From: Thalassotalea nanhaiensis
Lineage (GTDB): Bacteria; Pseudomonadota; Gammaproteobacteria; Enterobacterales; Alteromonadaceae
DNA: 64,000 nt
NCBI RefSeq assembly: GCF_031583575.1
Contig: NZ_CP134146.1
Span: 496,001 to 560,000 of the forward strand
Direction: 5' to 3'
Position numbers and translations under genes: made by a program. The notes below the pieces were generated by a model. The model made no database searches. It was not told where the DNA came from and saw only the letters and a list, made by a program, of their open reading frames with translations. The first letter of the stretch is position 1, and each line of letters opens with the position of its first letter. Shown in pieces: positions 57,049 through 64,000 of the stretch.

Positions 57049-57228
57049 ATGGCTAAGACTGTTAAAGTAACACAATTAAAAAGTTCTATCGGACGTTTAC
57101 CGTCACATAGAGCTACATTGAAAGGATTAGGTTTACGTCGTATCCGTCATACTGTAGAGTTAGAAGATACTCCATCAGTACGTGGCATGATCAACCTAGT
57201 TCATTACATGATTAAGGTGGAGGATTAA
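57049..57228 (+). CDS. rpmD: 50S ribosomal protein L30
   Basis: 59 residues, as in E. coli, starting ATG at 57049 and ending TAA at 57226-57228. The frame reads [19 protein letters not shown] and then [15 protein letters not shown], the L30 signature, and ends MIKVED. Because of its small size it is easily missed. It sits 6 bases after rpsE and 3 bases before rplO, as in the standard spc order. Confidence 0.96.
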   Translation: MAKTVKVTQLKSSIGRLPSHRATLKGLGLRRIRHTVELEDTPSVRGMINLVHYMIKVED

Positions 57229-57231
57229 GTT

Positions 57232-57666
57232 ATGCATTTAAATACATTATCCCCTGCACCTGGTGCTAAGAAAGATAAAAAGCGCTGTGGTCGTGGTATC
57301 GGTTCTGGAATCGGAAAAACTGGTGGCCGCGGTCACAAAGGTCAAAAGTCTCGCTCAGGCGGCGGCATTCGTCCTGGTTTTGAAGGTGGTCAGATGCCAC
57401 TTAAACAACGTTTACCTAAATTTGGTTTTACTTCGCGTAAATCTTTAGTTCGCGCTGAAGTTCGTTTACACGAATTAAATCAAATCAACGGTGATGTTGT
57501 TGATATTCACGCGCTTAAAGACGCAGGTCTAATCACTCGTAACATCGTATCTGCAAAGATCATGTTATCTGGTGAAATCAGCCGTAAAATTACGGTTCGT
57601 GGCCTAGCAGTAACCAAAGGTGCACGTGCAGCGATTGAAGCTGCCGGTGGTACAATAGAGGAATAG
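57232..57666 (+). CDS. rplO: 50S ribosomal protein L15
   Basis: 144 residues, as in E. coli. [22 protein letters not shown] and [28 protein letters not shown] are diagnostic of this assembly protein, whose N-terminal extension penetrates 23S rRNA. It precedes secY by 6 bases, as in E. coli where translation of the two is linked. Confidence 0.97.
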   Translation: MHLNTLSPAPGAKKDKKRCGRGIGSGIGKTGGRGHKGQKSRSGGGIRPGFEGGQMPLKQRLPKFGFTSRKSLVRAEVRLHELNQINGDVVDIHALKDAGLITRNIVSAKIMLSGEISRKITVRGLAVTKGARAAIEAAGGTIEE

Positions 57667-57672
57667 TACACA

Positions 57673-58998
57673 ATGGCTACACCAGGAATGGAAAACAAAG
57701 CTCAAGGCGGTTTGTCTGAGCTTAAACAAAGATTGTTGTTCGTACTCGGAGCGCTTATTGTGTTTCGTTTAGGTTCATTTGTACCAATCCCTGGTATTGA
57801 CGCCGCTGTACTAGCTCAGTTGTTTGATCAACAAAAGGGCACCATTGTAGAAATGTTTAACATGTTCTCTGGTGGTGCACTTGAGCGAGCCTCTGTATTG
57901 GCACTTGGTATTATGCCGTACATTTCAGCTTCGATTATCATGCAGATCAGCACACATATTGTGCCGAGTATGCAAGAATTGAAAAAAGAAGGTGAAGCTG
58001 GACGTCGTAAGATCAGTCAATACACACGCTACGGCACACTGCTTCTGGCAACAGTGCAAGCGATAGCAATATCAAAGAGTTTACCTGGTATGATGCCTGG
58101 CCTAGTAGTTAATGCTGGCTTTGGTTTCTACTTTACCGCGGTAGTATCTTTAGTAACTGGTACCATGTTTTTAATGTGGTTAGGTGAACAGATTACTGAA
58201 CGTGGTATTGGTAATGGTATCTCAGTATTGATTTTCGCAGGTATTGTTGCTGGCATGCCATCAGCTGTTGGTCAAACAGCAGAAATGGCGCGTCAAGGTG
58301 AATTGCACCTATTAGCATTATTAGTTATCGGCGTTGTTGTCTTCGCCGTTACATGGTTTGTTGTATTTGTAGAGCGCGGTCAACGCCGCATTGTGGTAAA
58401 CTACGCCAAGCGCCAACAAGGTCGCAAGGTATTTGCTGCTCAAAGTACACATTTACCACTTAAAGTAAACATGGCGGGTGTTATCCCACCTATCTTTGCT
58501 TCAAGTATTATCTTGTTTCCAGGTACCATCGCAAGTTGGTTTGGACAAGGTAGCGGTACAGTAGCTGACGTATTGCAAGAAGTTTCTCTTGCTCTATCGC
58601 CAGGACAACCTTTGTATGTAATGCTATATGCTGCAGCAATAATCTTTTTCTGTTTTTTCTACACGGCATTGGTTTTCAATCCGCGTGAAACAGCAGATAA
58701 TTTGAAGAAATCTGGTGCGTTCATTCCAGGCATTCGCCCGGGTGAGCAAACATCTAGATATATCGATAAAGTAATGACTCGCTTAACTTTAGCGGGTGCT
58801 TTATACATTACTTTTATATGTTTGGTACCTGAGTTCATGATGATATTTATGGATGTACAATTCTACTTCGGTGGAACATCCCTACTAATTATAGTAGTTG
58901 TTATTATGGATTTCATGGCGCAAGTACAAACTCATTTGATGTCTCATCAATATGACAATGTACTGAAGAAAGCCAATCTTAAAGGCTATGGCCGTTAG
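57673..58998 (+). CDS. secY: Protein translocase subunit SecY
   Basis: 441 residues (E. coli 443). It has about ten membrane helices. [13 protein letters not shown] opens the first, [28 protein letters not shown] covers the plug region and TM2, and [33 protein letters not shown] is the conserved loop toward TM8. SecY is the protein-conducting channel with SecE and SecG (not in the window). It is the penultimate gene of the spc operon. Confidence 0.98.
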   Translation: MATPGMENKAQGGLSELKQRLLFVLGALIVFRLGSFVPIPGIDAAVLAQLFDQQKGTIVEMFNMFSGGALERASVLALGIMPYISASIIMQISTHIVPSMQELKKEGEAGRRKISQYTRYGTLLLATVQAIAISKSLPGMMPGLVVNAGFGFYFTAVVSLVTGTMFLMWLGEQITERGIGNGISVLIFAGIVAGMPSAVGQTAEMARQGELHLLALLVIGVVVFAVTWFVVFVERGQRRIVVNYAKRQQGRKVFAAQSTHLPLKVNMAGVIPPIFASSIILFPGTIASWFGQGSGTVADVLQEVSLALSPGQPLYVMLYAAAIIFFCFFYTALVFNPRETADNLKKSGAFIPGIRPGEQTSRYIDKVMTRLTLAGALYITFICLVPEFMMIFMDVQFYFGGTSLLIIVVVIMDFMAQVQTHLMSHQYDNVLKKANLKGYGR

Positions 58999-59014
58999 GC
59001 CAACGGAGTATTAA

Positions 59015-59128
59015 ATGAAAGTTCGTGCATCCGTGAAAAAGATGTGTCGTAACTGCAAAGTTGTAAAACGTTCAGGCGTTGTACGAGTTATTTGCAGTGA
59101 GCCAAAGCATAAGCAAAGGCAAGGCTAA
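59015..59128 (+). CDS. rpmJ: 50S ribosomal protein L36 (zinc-binding form)
   Basis: 37 residues, from ATG at 59015 to TAA at 59126-59128. The frame reads [20 protein letters not shown] and then [17 protein letters not shown]. Cys11, Cys14, Cys27 and His32 form the zinc site, so this is the zinc-dependent (C+) version. It follows secY by 16 bases and ends the spc operon, as in E. coli. The gene is too short for standard ORF cut-offs. Confidence 0.95.
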   Translation: MKVRASVKKMCRNCKVVKRSGVVRVICSEPKHKQRQG

Positions 59129-59187
59129 TCTTTTACTAAAGTGTCACTTGTTGTATTATTTTGCAATCTGTGACACTTTATATTGCA

Positions 59188-59275
59188 AAATTGTTGCTGG
59201 TTGAGTATCCTTACGGGCTTTTCAACCGGTTATCTTTTAACCTTAATAAATAGGAGATGTGTTAGTGGCCCGTAT
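59188..59275 (+). promoter_or_regulatory. Alpha operon leader (S4-binding pseudoknot region)
   Basis: The sequence TTGAGTATCC, a short gap and ACGGGCTTTTCA match the E. coli alpha operon leader, in which S4 binds a pseudoknot overlapping the rpsM start and blocks translation. It lies directly upstream of rpsM, in the expected position. Just before it, a hairpin AAAGTGTCAC / GTGACACTTT (59138-59179) may act as a weak terminator for the spc operon. Assigned by resemblance; not folded. Confidence 0.75.
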
Positions 59276-59621
59276 CGCTGGCATTAACATCCCTGATCGT
59301 AAACACGCAGTAATTGCCATTACTGCTATCTACGGTATCGGTGCAACTCGTGCAAAGGCAATTTGTGCGAACGCTGGTATCGCTGAAGATATAAAGATCA
59401 GTGAATTAGACGAAGCTCAAATCGATTTGCTTCGTACAGAAGTGGCGAAATTTACCGTTGAAGGTGATTTACGTCGTGAAGTTTCAATGAACATCAAGCG
59501 TCTGATGGACCTTGGCTGTTATCGTGGTTTACGCCATCGTCGCAGTCTCCCTCTACGTGGTCAACGCACTAAGACTAATGCGCGCACCCGTAAAGGTCCT
59601 CGTAAGCCGATTAAAAAGTAG
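59265..59621 (+). CDS. rpsM: 30S ribosomal protein S13
   Basis: 118 residues from the GTG at 59265, chosen because it gives [19 protein letters not shown] and the E. coli length, with TAGGAGATG 8 bases upstream. A GTG six bases earlier would add two residues. [27 protein letters not shown] is diagnostic. S13 forms bridges with the 50S subunit. GTG is also the usual start of this gene, where S4 controls initiation. First gene of the alpha operon. Confidence 0.97.
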   Translation: MARIAGINIPDRKHAVIAITAIYGIGATRAKAICANAGIAEDIKISELDEAQIDLLRTEVAKFTVEGDLRREVSMNIKRLMDLGCYRGLRHRRSLPLRGQRTKTNARTRKGPRKPIKK

Positions 59622-59636
59622 ATCGAGGAAATAGAC

Positions 59637-60026
59637 ATGGCTAAAACACCAACGCGCACGAAAAAGCGCGTAAAAAAACAAGTTGCTGATGGCATGGCTC
59701 ATATCCATGCTTCTTTCAACAACACAATCGTAACTCTTACAGATCGTCAAGGTAATGCTTTATCTTGGGCAACTGCAGGTGGTTCAGGTTTCCGTGGTTC
59801 ACGTAAATCTACTCCATTCGCTGCACAGGTTGCTGCAGATCGTGCTGGTAAAGTAGCACAAGAGTTTGGCTTGAAGAATATTGAAGTTTTCGTTAAAGGT
59901 CCAGGTCCAGGTCGTGAATCTGCAATCCGTGCCTTAAATGCTGCTGGTTTTAAAATCACCAACATTACTGACGTAACTCCGATTCCTCATAATGGTTGTC
60001 GTCCACCTAAGAAACGTCGCGTTTAA
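59637..60026 (+). CDS. rpsK: 30S ribosomal protein S11
   Basis: 129 residues, as in E. coli. [41 protein letters not shown] and [12 protein letters not shown] are diagnostic. It shapes the 30S platform and contacts S21 and the Shine-Dalgarno helix. It is 15 bases after rpsM and 21 before rpsD. Confidence 0.98.
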   Translation: MAKTPTRTKKRVKKQVADGMAHIHASFNNTIVTLTDRQGNALSWATAGGSGFRGSRKSTPFAAQVAADRAGKVAQEFGLKNIEVFVKGPGPGRESAIRALNAAGFKITNITDVTPIPHNGCRPPKKRRV

Positions 60027-60047
60027 TAGGTAAGTTGGAGAAATAAC

Positions 60048-60668
60048 ATGGCAAGATATTTAGGTCCTAAGCTAAAACTTAGCCGCCGCGAAGGAACAGA
60101 TTTGTTCCTAAAAAGTGGTGTTAGGGCAATTGATACTAAATGTAAGATCGAAACTATTCCAGGTCAGCACGGCGCACGTCGCGGTCGTTTATCTGACTAT
60201 GGTGTTCAGCTTCGTGAGAAGCAAAAAGTTCGTCGTATTTACGGTGTGCTTGAGAAACAGTTCCGTAATTACTACAAAGAAGCTGCTCGTCTGAAAGGTA
60301 ATACAGGTGAAAACTTGTTACAACTTTTAGAAAAGCGTTTAGACAACGTTGTTTACCGTATGGGTTATGCATCTACACGTGCAGAAGCTCGTCAACTAGT
60401 TAGCCACAAAGCTATCGTAGTTAACGGTCAAGTTGTTAATATTCCATCTTTCGCTGTTAATGCAGATGATGTGATCTCAATTCGTGAAAAGTCTAAAACT
60501 CAAGCGCGCATCGTTGCTGCTTTAGAATTAGCTGAACAACGTGAGAAACCAATCTGGGTTGAAGTTGATAACAAGAAAATGGAAGGGACGTTCAAACGTA
60601 TTCCTGACCGTTCTGACTTATCAGCAGAGATTAACGAACAGTTGATTGTCGAGCTTTACTCGAAATAA
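60048..60668 (+). CDS. rpsD: 30S ribosomal protein S4
   Basis: 206 residues, as in E. coli. [48 protein letters not shown] and the S4 domain [19 protein letters not shown] are typical. It starts 16S assembly and, in E. coli, represses the alpha operon by binding the leader described at 59188-59275. Cys31 region [15 protein letters not shown] is of the usual zinc-free type. Confidence 0.98.
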   Translation: MARYLGPKLKLSRREGTDLFLKSGVRAIDTKCKIETIPGQHGARRGRLSDYGVQLREKQKVRRIYGVLEKQFRNYYKEAARLKGNTGENLLQLLEKRLDNVVYRMGYASTRAEARQLVSHKAIVVNGQVVNIPSFAVNADDVISIREKSKTQARIVAALELAEQREKPIWVEVDNKKMEGTFKRIPDRSDLSAEINEQLIVELYSK

Positions 60669-60693
60669 AGCTGAACTTTAAGAGAGGACAATA

Positions 60694-61683
60694 ATGCAGG
60701 GTTCTGTAACCGAATTCCTAAAGCCGAAATTAGTAGGTATTGAAAACCTATCTGATACGCGTGCAAAGGTAACTTTAGAGCCACTAGAACGTGGTTTTGG
60801 TCATACTTTAGGTAACGCACTACGTCGTATCCTACTTTCTTCAATGCCAGGTTGTGCAGTGACAGAAGTAGAAATTGACGGTGTATTGCATGAATACAGT
60901 AGTAAAGAAGGTGTTCAAGAAGACATCATCGAAATTCTGTTAAACCTTAAAGGTTTGGCTGTTGGTTTAGAAGGCAAAACTGAAGCAGTTTTAACTTTAA
61001 CTAAGTCGGGTGAAGGCCCTGTAACGGCCGCTGATATACAGCATGATGGTGATGTAACAATCGCTAATCCTGCTCACGTAATCTGTAATTTAACAGGTGA
61101 CGGTTCTATCAGCATGCGCATCAAGATAGAAATGGGACGTGGTTACGTTCCAGCATCTATTCGTCGCAATGCCGAGGAAGAAGAGCGTGCAATTGGTCGT
61201 TTATTAGTTGACGCATCTTTCAGTCCTGTTGAAAGAATTGCTTATGACGTAGACTCGGCTCGTGTTGAGCAGCGTACTGACTTAGATAAACTAGTTATCG
61301 ACATGGAAACTAACGGTACGTTAGATCCAGAAGAGGCGATTCGTCGTGCATCAACAATTCTAGCTGAACAGTTAGATGCGTTTGTTGACTTACGCGATGT
61401 TAAAGAAGTTGAACCGGAAGAAGTTAAACCTGCTTTCGATCCAATTTTACTTCGTCCAGTTGATGACTTAGAACTAACAGTTCGTTCAGCCAACTGTTTA
61501 AAAGCAGAAGCGATTCAGTACATTGGTGATTTAGTACAGCGTGCAGAAGTAGAACTTCTTAAAACACCTAATTTAGGTAAGAAGTCTCTAACTGAAATCA
61601 AAGACGTGTTAGCGTCTCGTGGCTTATCTCTAGGCATGCGCCTAGAAAACTGGCCACCTGAAAGCATTGCTGATAACGACTAA
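60694..61683 (+). CDS. rpoA: RNA polymerase subunit alpha
   Basis: 329 residues, as in E. coli. The N-terminal dimer domain ([25 protein letters not shown]) nucleates polymerase assembly. The C-terminal domain ([25 protein letters not shown]...[22 protein letters not shown]) binds UP elements and activators such as CRP and FNR-type regulators. It lies between rpsD and rplQ, with 25 and 40 base gaps, in the standard alpha operon order. Confidence 0.98.
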   Translation: MQGSVTEFLKPKLVGIENLSDTRAKVTLEPLERGFGHTLGNALRRILLSSMPGCAVTEVEIDGVLHEYSSKEGVQEDIIEILLNLKGLAVGLEGKTEAVLTLTKSGEGPVTAADIQHDGDVTIANPAHVICNLTGDGSISMRIKIEMGRGYVPASIRRNAEEEERAIGRLLVDASFSPVERIAYDVDSARVEQRTDLDKLVIDMETNGTLDPEEAIRRASTILAEQLDAFVDLRDVKEVEPEEVKPAFDPILLRPVDDLELTVRSANCLKAEAIQYIGDLVQRAEVELLKTPNLGKKSLTEIKDVLASRGLSLGMRLENWPPESIADND

Positions 61684-61723
61684 GTCGATCACAATAATAG
61701 TTTAAGAGAAGAAGGATTAACTT

Positions 61724-62131
61724 ATGCGCCATCGTAAAAGCGGCCGCCAGTTAAACCGTAATAGCAGTCATCGCCAGGCGATGTTCCGCAATATGGCAAG
61801 TTCACTAGTTAAGCACGGTGTTATTAAAACTACTGTAGCTAAAGCTAAAGAACTACGTCGCGTTGTTGAGCCATTAATTACATTGGCTAAAACAGATAGC
61901 GTTGCAAATCGTCGTTTGGCATTTGCTCGTACACGCGACCAAGAAGTAGTTGGTTTATTATTCAGCGATCTAGGTCCTCGTTACCAAGAACGTCCAGGTG
62001 GTTACACTCGCATTTTAAAATGTGGTTTCCGTACTGGTGATAAAGCACCTATGGCTTATATTGAGCTTGTTGACCGTCCAGTAACTGAAGAAGTTATTGA
62101 AGACGTTGAAGAAGTTTCAGCAGAAGCATAA
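61724..62131 (+). CDS. rplQ: 50S ribosomal protein L17
   Basis: 135 residues, slightly longer than E. coli (127) because of an acidic C-terminal tail ([14 protein letters not shown]). [25 protein letters not shown] is diagnostic and unusually constant among bacteria. L17 lies near the tunnel exit. It ends the alpha operon and is followed by a strong terminator after 19 bases. Confidence 0.97.
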   Translation: MRHRKSGRQLNRNSSHRQAMFRNMASSLVKHGVIKTTVAKAKELRRVVEPLITLAKTDSVANRRLAFARTRDQEVVGLLFSDLGPRYQERPGGYTRILKCGFRTGDKAPMAYIELVDRPVTEEVIEDVEEVSAEA

Positions 62132-62150
62132 TCGAATTTACATTCGATAA

Positions 62151-62178
62151 AAAAGAGTCCTTCGGGGCTCTTTTTTTT
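62151..62178 (+). terminator. Terminator of the alpha operon
   Basis: Stem AAAGAGTCC / GGGCTCTTT with a TTCG tetraloop and a T-run of eight or more, 19 bases after the rplQ stop. Confidence 0.92.
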
Positions 62179-62219
62179 GTTTAAAATTTGTCATTTAACA
62201 AATGCACGTTTTGAATTAA

Positions 62220-62418
62220 GGAGGTCCCGTGCCTCGCTTAGGCTCGCACAGGATGACGTTGCACTTTTTCTAATTTTGTTGATGCTACGCGTTAATTATT
62301 AACTTACACCACGTCATTCCTGAGGACTAGTGCATGGATGCACGTAGGTAGAACAATGCAGGAGCAAATTGTCGAGCTCTAGCGACATCAGGGGCCTCCA
62401 TAATTGACAGTGAGCTCT
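62220..62418. repeat. Large interrupted palindrome, dispersed intergenic repeat (copy 2)
   Basis: The left arm GGAGGTCCCGTGCCTCG...GCTCGCACAGGATGACG closely matches that at 4044-4080. The right part AGCGACATC...GGCCTCC and the trailing TTGACAGTGAGCT also match. The middle is longer and contains ATGCAGGAGCAAATT, related to the repeat near 3780-3800, so this copy looks like two repeat families joined. No gene is seen in 62132-62507. Confidence 0.75.
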
Positions 62419-62507
62419 TGTTTAACATCGCTCTTTTAATCCTCATCCTTGACCTTAATCCTGATACACCGTACTGTGGTAAGTCAATTTTAATTTAAGC
62501 GAATATA

Positions 62508-63410
62508 ATGTCAGAACGAAATCCGATAATAGCAGTAACAGGTTCATCTGGTGCTGGTACTTCTACTACATTAGACGCCTTTGAGCACATCTTCCGTTCT
62601 CTTGGTATTAACGCTGCTATGGTTGAAGGCGATAGTTTCCATCGTTTTACCAGACCTGAAATGGATTTGGAAAAAAGAAAAGCTAAAGCCGAAGGTTCGA
62701 AAGTGAGCTACTTTGGTGACGTTGCCAATGACTTTGATGCGCTAGAAAGTTTGTTTACAGATTTCGGTGAAAAAGGTGTTGGCACCATGCGCAGATATCT
62801 GCATACCTTTGACGAAGCTGTACCTTATAACCAGATGCCAGGAACATTTACTCCTTGGGAGCCCCTGGGAGAGGATTCAGACCTTTTATTCTATGAAGGT
62901 TTACATGGAGGGGTGGTTACAGAAAAAAATGATGTAGCACGTCATGTGGACTTACTGATAGGCATGGTACCTATTGTAAACCTGGAATGGATACAGAAAA
63001 TTATTCGCGACACAAACTCTAGAGGACATTCTCGAGAAGCTGTTACTGAAAGTATCGTAAGAAGCATGGAAGATTACTTCTCATTTATCACCCCACAATT
63101 TTCTCGAACCCACATAAATTTTCAACGAGTCCCTACTGTAGACACATCTAACCCGTTTAGTGCAAAGGCTATTCCTACGCAGGATGAAAGCTTTGTGGTT
63201 ATTCGATTTAGAGAAATGAAAAACGTAGATTTTCCTTTTTACCTTCGCATGATCGATGGTTCATTTATGTCCAGGGTAAACACATTAGTTGTACCAGGTG
63301 GTAAAATGGGCTTTGCCATGGAGCTAATTTTAAAACCGTTGATTGTTGATATTATGGAAAAGAAAAAGGCCGCAAGTCAGCAAATGGACTGGATGCAAAC
63401 TTACGATTAA
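62508..63410 (+). CDS. prkB: Phosphoribulokinase-like protein PrkB
   Basis: 300 residues (E. coli PrkB 289). The P-loop reads GSSGAGTSTT, with Thr in place of the usual Lys, as in class I phosphoribulokinases. EGDSFHRFTRPEMDLEKRKA, HTFDEAVPYNQMPGTFTPWEP and LFYEGLHGGVV match the family closely. No RuBisCO gene is known to go with it in this context, and the role of PrkB in non-photosynthetic gammaproteobacteria is not established. It is followed by a convergent yhfA, as in E. coli, where crp lies next. Confidence 0.93.
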   Translation: MSERNPIIAVTGSSGAGTSTTLDAFEHIFRSLGINAAMVEGDSFHRFTRPEMDLEKRKAKAEGSKVSYFGDVANDFDALESLFTDFGEKGVGTMRRYLHTFDEAVPYNQMPGTFTPWEPLGEDSDLLFYEGLHGGVVTEKNDVARHVDLLIGMVPIVNLEWIQKIIRDTNSRGHSREAVTESIVRSMEDYFSFITPQFSRTHINFQRVPTVDTSNPFSAKAIPTQDESFVVIRFREMKNVDFPFYLRMIDGSFMSRVNTLVVPGGKMGFAMELILKPLIVDIMEKKKAASQQMDWMQTYD

Positions 63411-63430
63411 AATGAGAAACACAAAACGGA

Positions 63431-63456
63431 AAAGGAGCCAAATGGCTCCTTTTTTA
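63431..63456. terminator. Bidirectional terminator between prkB and yhfA
   Basis: Stem AAAGGAGCCA / TGGCTCCTTT with AA loop, followed by T-run, lying between the two convergent stops. Confidence 0.88.
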
Positions 63457-63476
63457 ATAAACGCTTTGTACAGAAT

Positions 63477-63881
63477 TTATGCTTCGACGATCTCAAAGTC
63501 ATGTGTAATGTTAACCGATGCATTTAGCATTAAGGCAACAGAGCAATATTTATCGGCTGAAAGAGATACTGCACGAGCAACATGTTTTTCACTTACATCA
63601 GTTCCGGTAATCACAAAATGTAAATGAATGTCTGAAAACAATTTTGGTACGGTATCTACTCGAGTACCATCGATTTCAACAACACAATCTTTAATGTTCT
63701 GACGAGCTTTTTCTAAAATACTAACGACATCTACTGAAGAACAACCACCTAAAGAAAGTAAAATGTTTTCTAATGGACTTACAGCGTTATTACCGCCATT
63801 AGCATCCATTAACATGCTATGACCACTTTCAGATGTGCCCATAAACATTTCTTCACCAACCCATTGTACTTTTGCTTGCAT
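63477..63881 (-). CDS. yhfA: OsmC-family protein, YhfA type
   Basis: 134 residues, the E. coli YhfA length. The two Cys of OsmC-type peroxiredoxin-like proteins are present in LLSLGGCSSVDVVSIL and in LSADKYCSVALMLNA, along with the typical N-terminal MQAKVQWVG and SPLENILL. OsmC proteins reduce organic peroxides, but the YhfA subfamily has no proven substrate. It is convergent with prkB, as in enterobacteria; crp would be expected beyond the window edge. The ATG is preceded by CACAGGAATAAAGC. Confidence 0.92.
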   Translation of the reverse strand: MQAKVQWVGEEMFMGTSESGHSMLMDANGGNNAVSPLENILLSLGGCSSVDVVSILEKARQNIKDCVVEIDGTRVDTVPKLFSDIHLHFVITGTDVSEKHVARAVSLSADKYCSVALMLNASVNITHDFEIVEA

Positions 63882-64000
63882 GCTTTATTCCTGTGTAAAT
63901 TATGAATTTCAATTAAGTTATTTTACATCATCCAGTCTTAATAACGAATATAAAATATGCGGATTTAAATTATTAATTAGAACGAAAGCTCTAACTTTGT

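Noticed and set aside
62508-63410. prkB as evidence for a Calvin cycle
   Set aside because: PrkB homologues are common in non-autotrophic gammaproteobacteria, and no RuBisCO or other cycle gene is in the window.

Overview
The window is AT-rich chromosome from a marine-type gammaproteobacterium of the order Alteromonadales, most likely Colwelliaceae (Colwellia/Thalassotalea type). I base this on the ribosomal protein, EF-Tu, FabR, UvrA, TrmA and PrkB sequences, on the gene order (str end, S10-spc-alpha block, then prkB and yhfA) and on the Shewanella-like Mtr electron-transfer genes. Species cannot be fixed from sequence reading alone.

Layout. Bases 1-3600 hold the end of the str operon (rpsG end, fusA, tuf). 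Bases 3600-4280 are repeat-rich spacer. Bases 4280-9480, on the minus strand, form an iron block: feoAB, then an outer-membrane barrel, an FMN-binding protein and a PepSY-type membrane protein, with Fur-like and FNR-like sites. Bases 9897-24391 are one tight plus-strand operon for extracellular electron transfer. It encodes a 19-heme lipoprotein made of tandem mini-cytochromes, a NapC/CymA-type tetraheme quinol dehydrogenase, a mosaic decaheme cytochrome with an ethylbenzene-dehydrogenase-like domain, an MtrA/DmsE decaheme, an MtrB-type barrel and two OmcA/MtrC decaheme lipoproteins. Together they carry 62 CxxCH motifs plus one CxxxCH. A second EF-G gene (fusA2, minus) and a second, almost identical tuf (plus) follow at 25010-28663.

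Bases 28900-45100 are mixed genes: mscS, a small lipoprotein, a desaturase with a histidine phosphatase, fabR, trmA, a YjiH-type membrane protein, fadH, an RND efflux pair and uvrA. Bases 45590-62131 are the S10, spc and alpha ribosomal operons through rplQ, with secY and rpoA. They are interrupted between rpsQ and rplN by a GGDEF-EAL gene. prkB and yhfA close the window.

How the genes fit together. The cytochrome operon appears to encode a whole path for electrons from the quinol pool, across the periplasm and through an outer-membrane barrel to surface cytochromes. The neighbouring Feo system and flavoprotein genes suggest that iron reduction and Fe(II) uptake may be linked in function.

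The least expected structural theme is that three translation genes (tuf, fusA2, rpsQ) each have extra copies of their own 3' end plus terminator. At fusA2 and rpsQ these form tandem terminator arrays. The two tuf genes are direct repeats about 25 kb apart and bracket the iron and electron-transfer genes.
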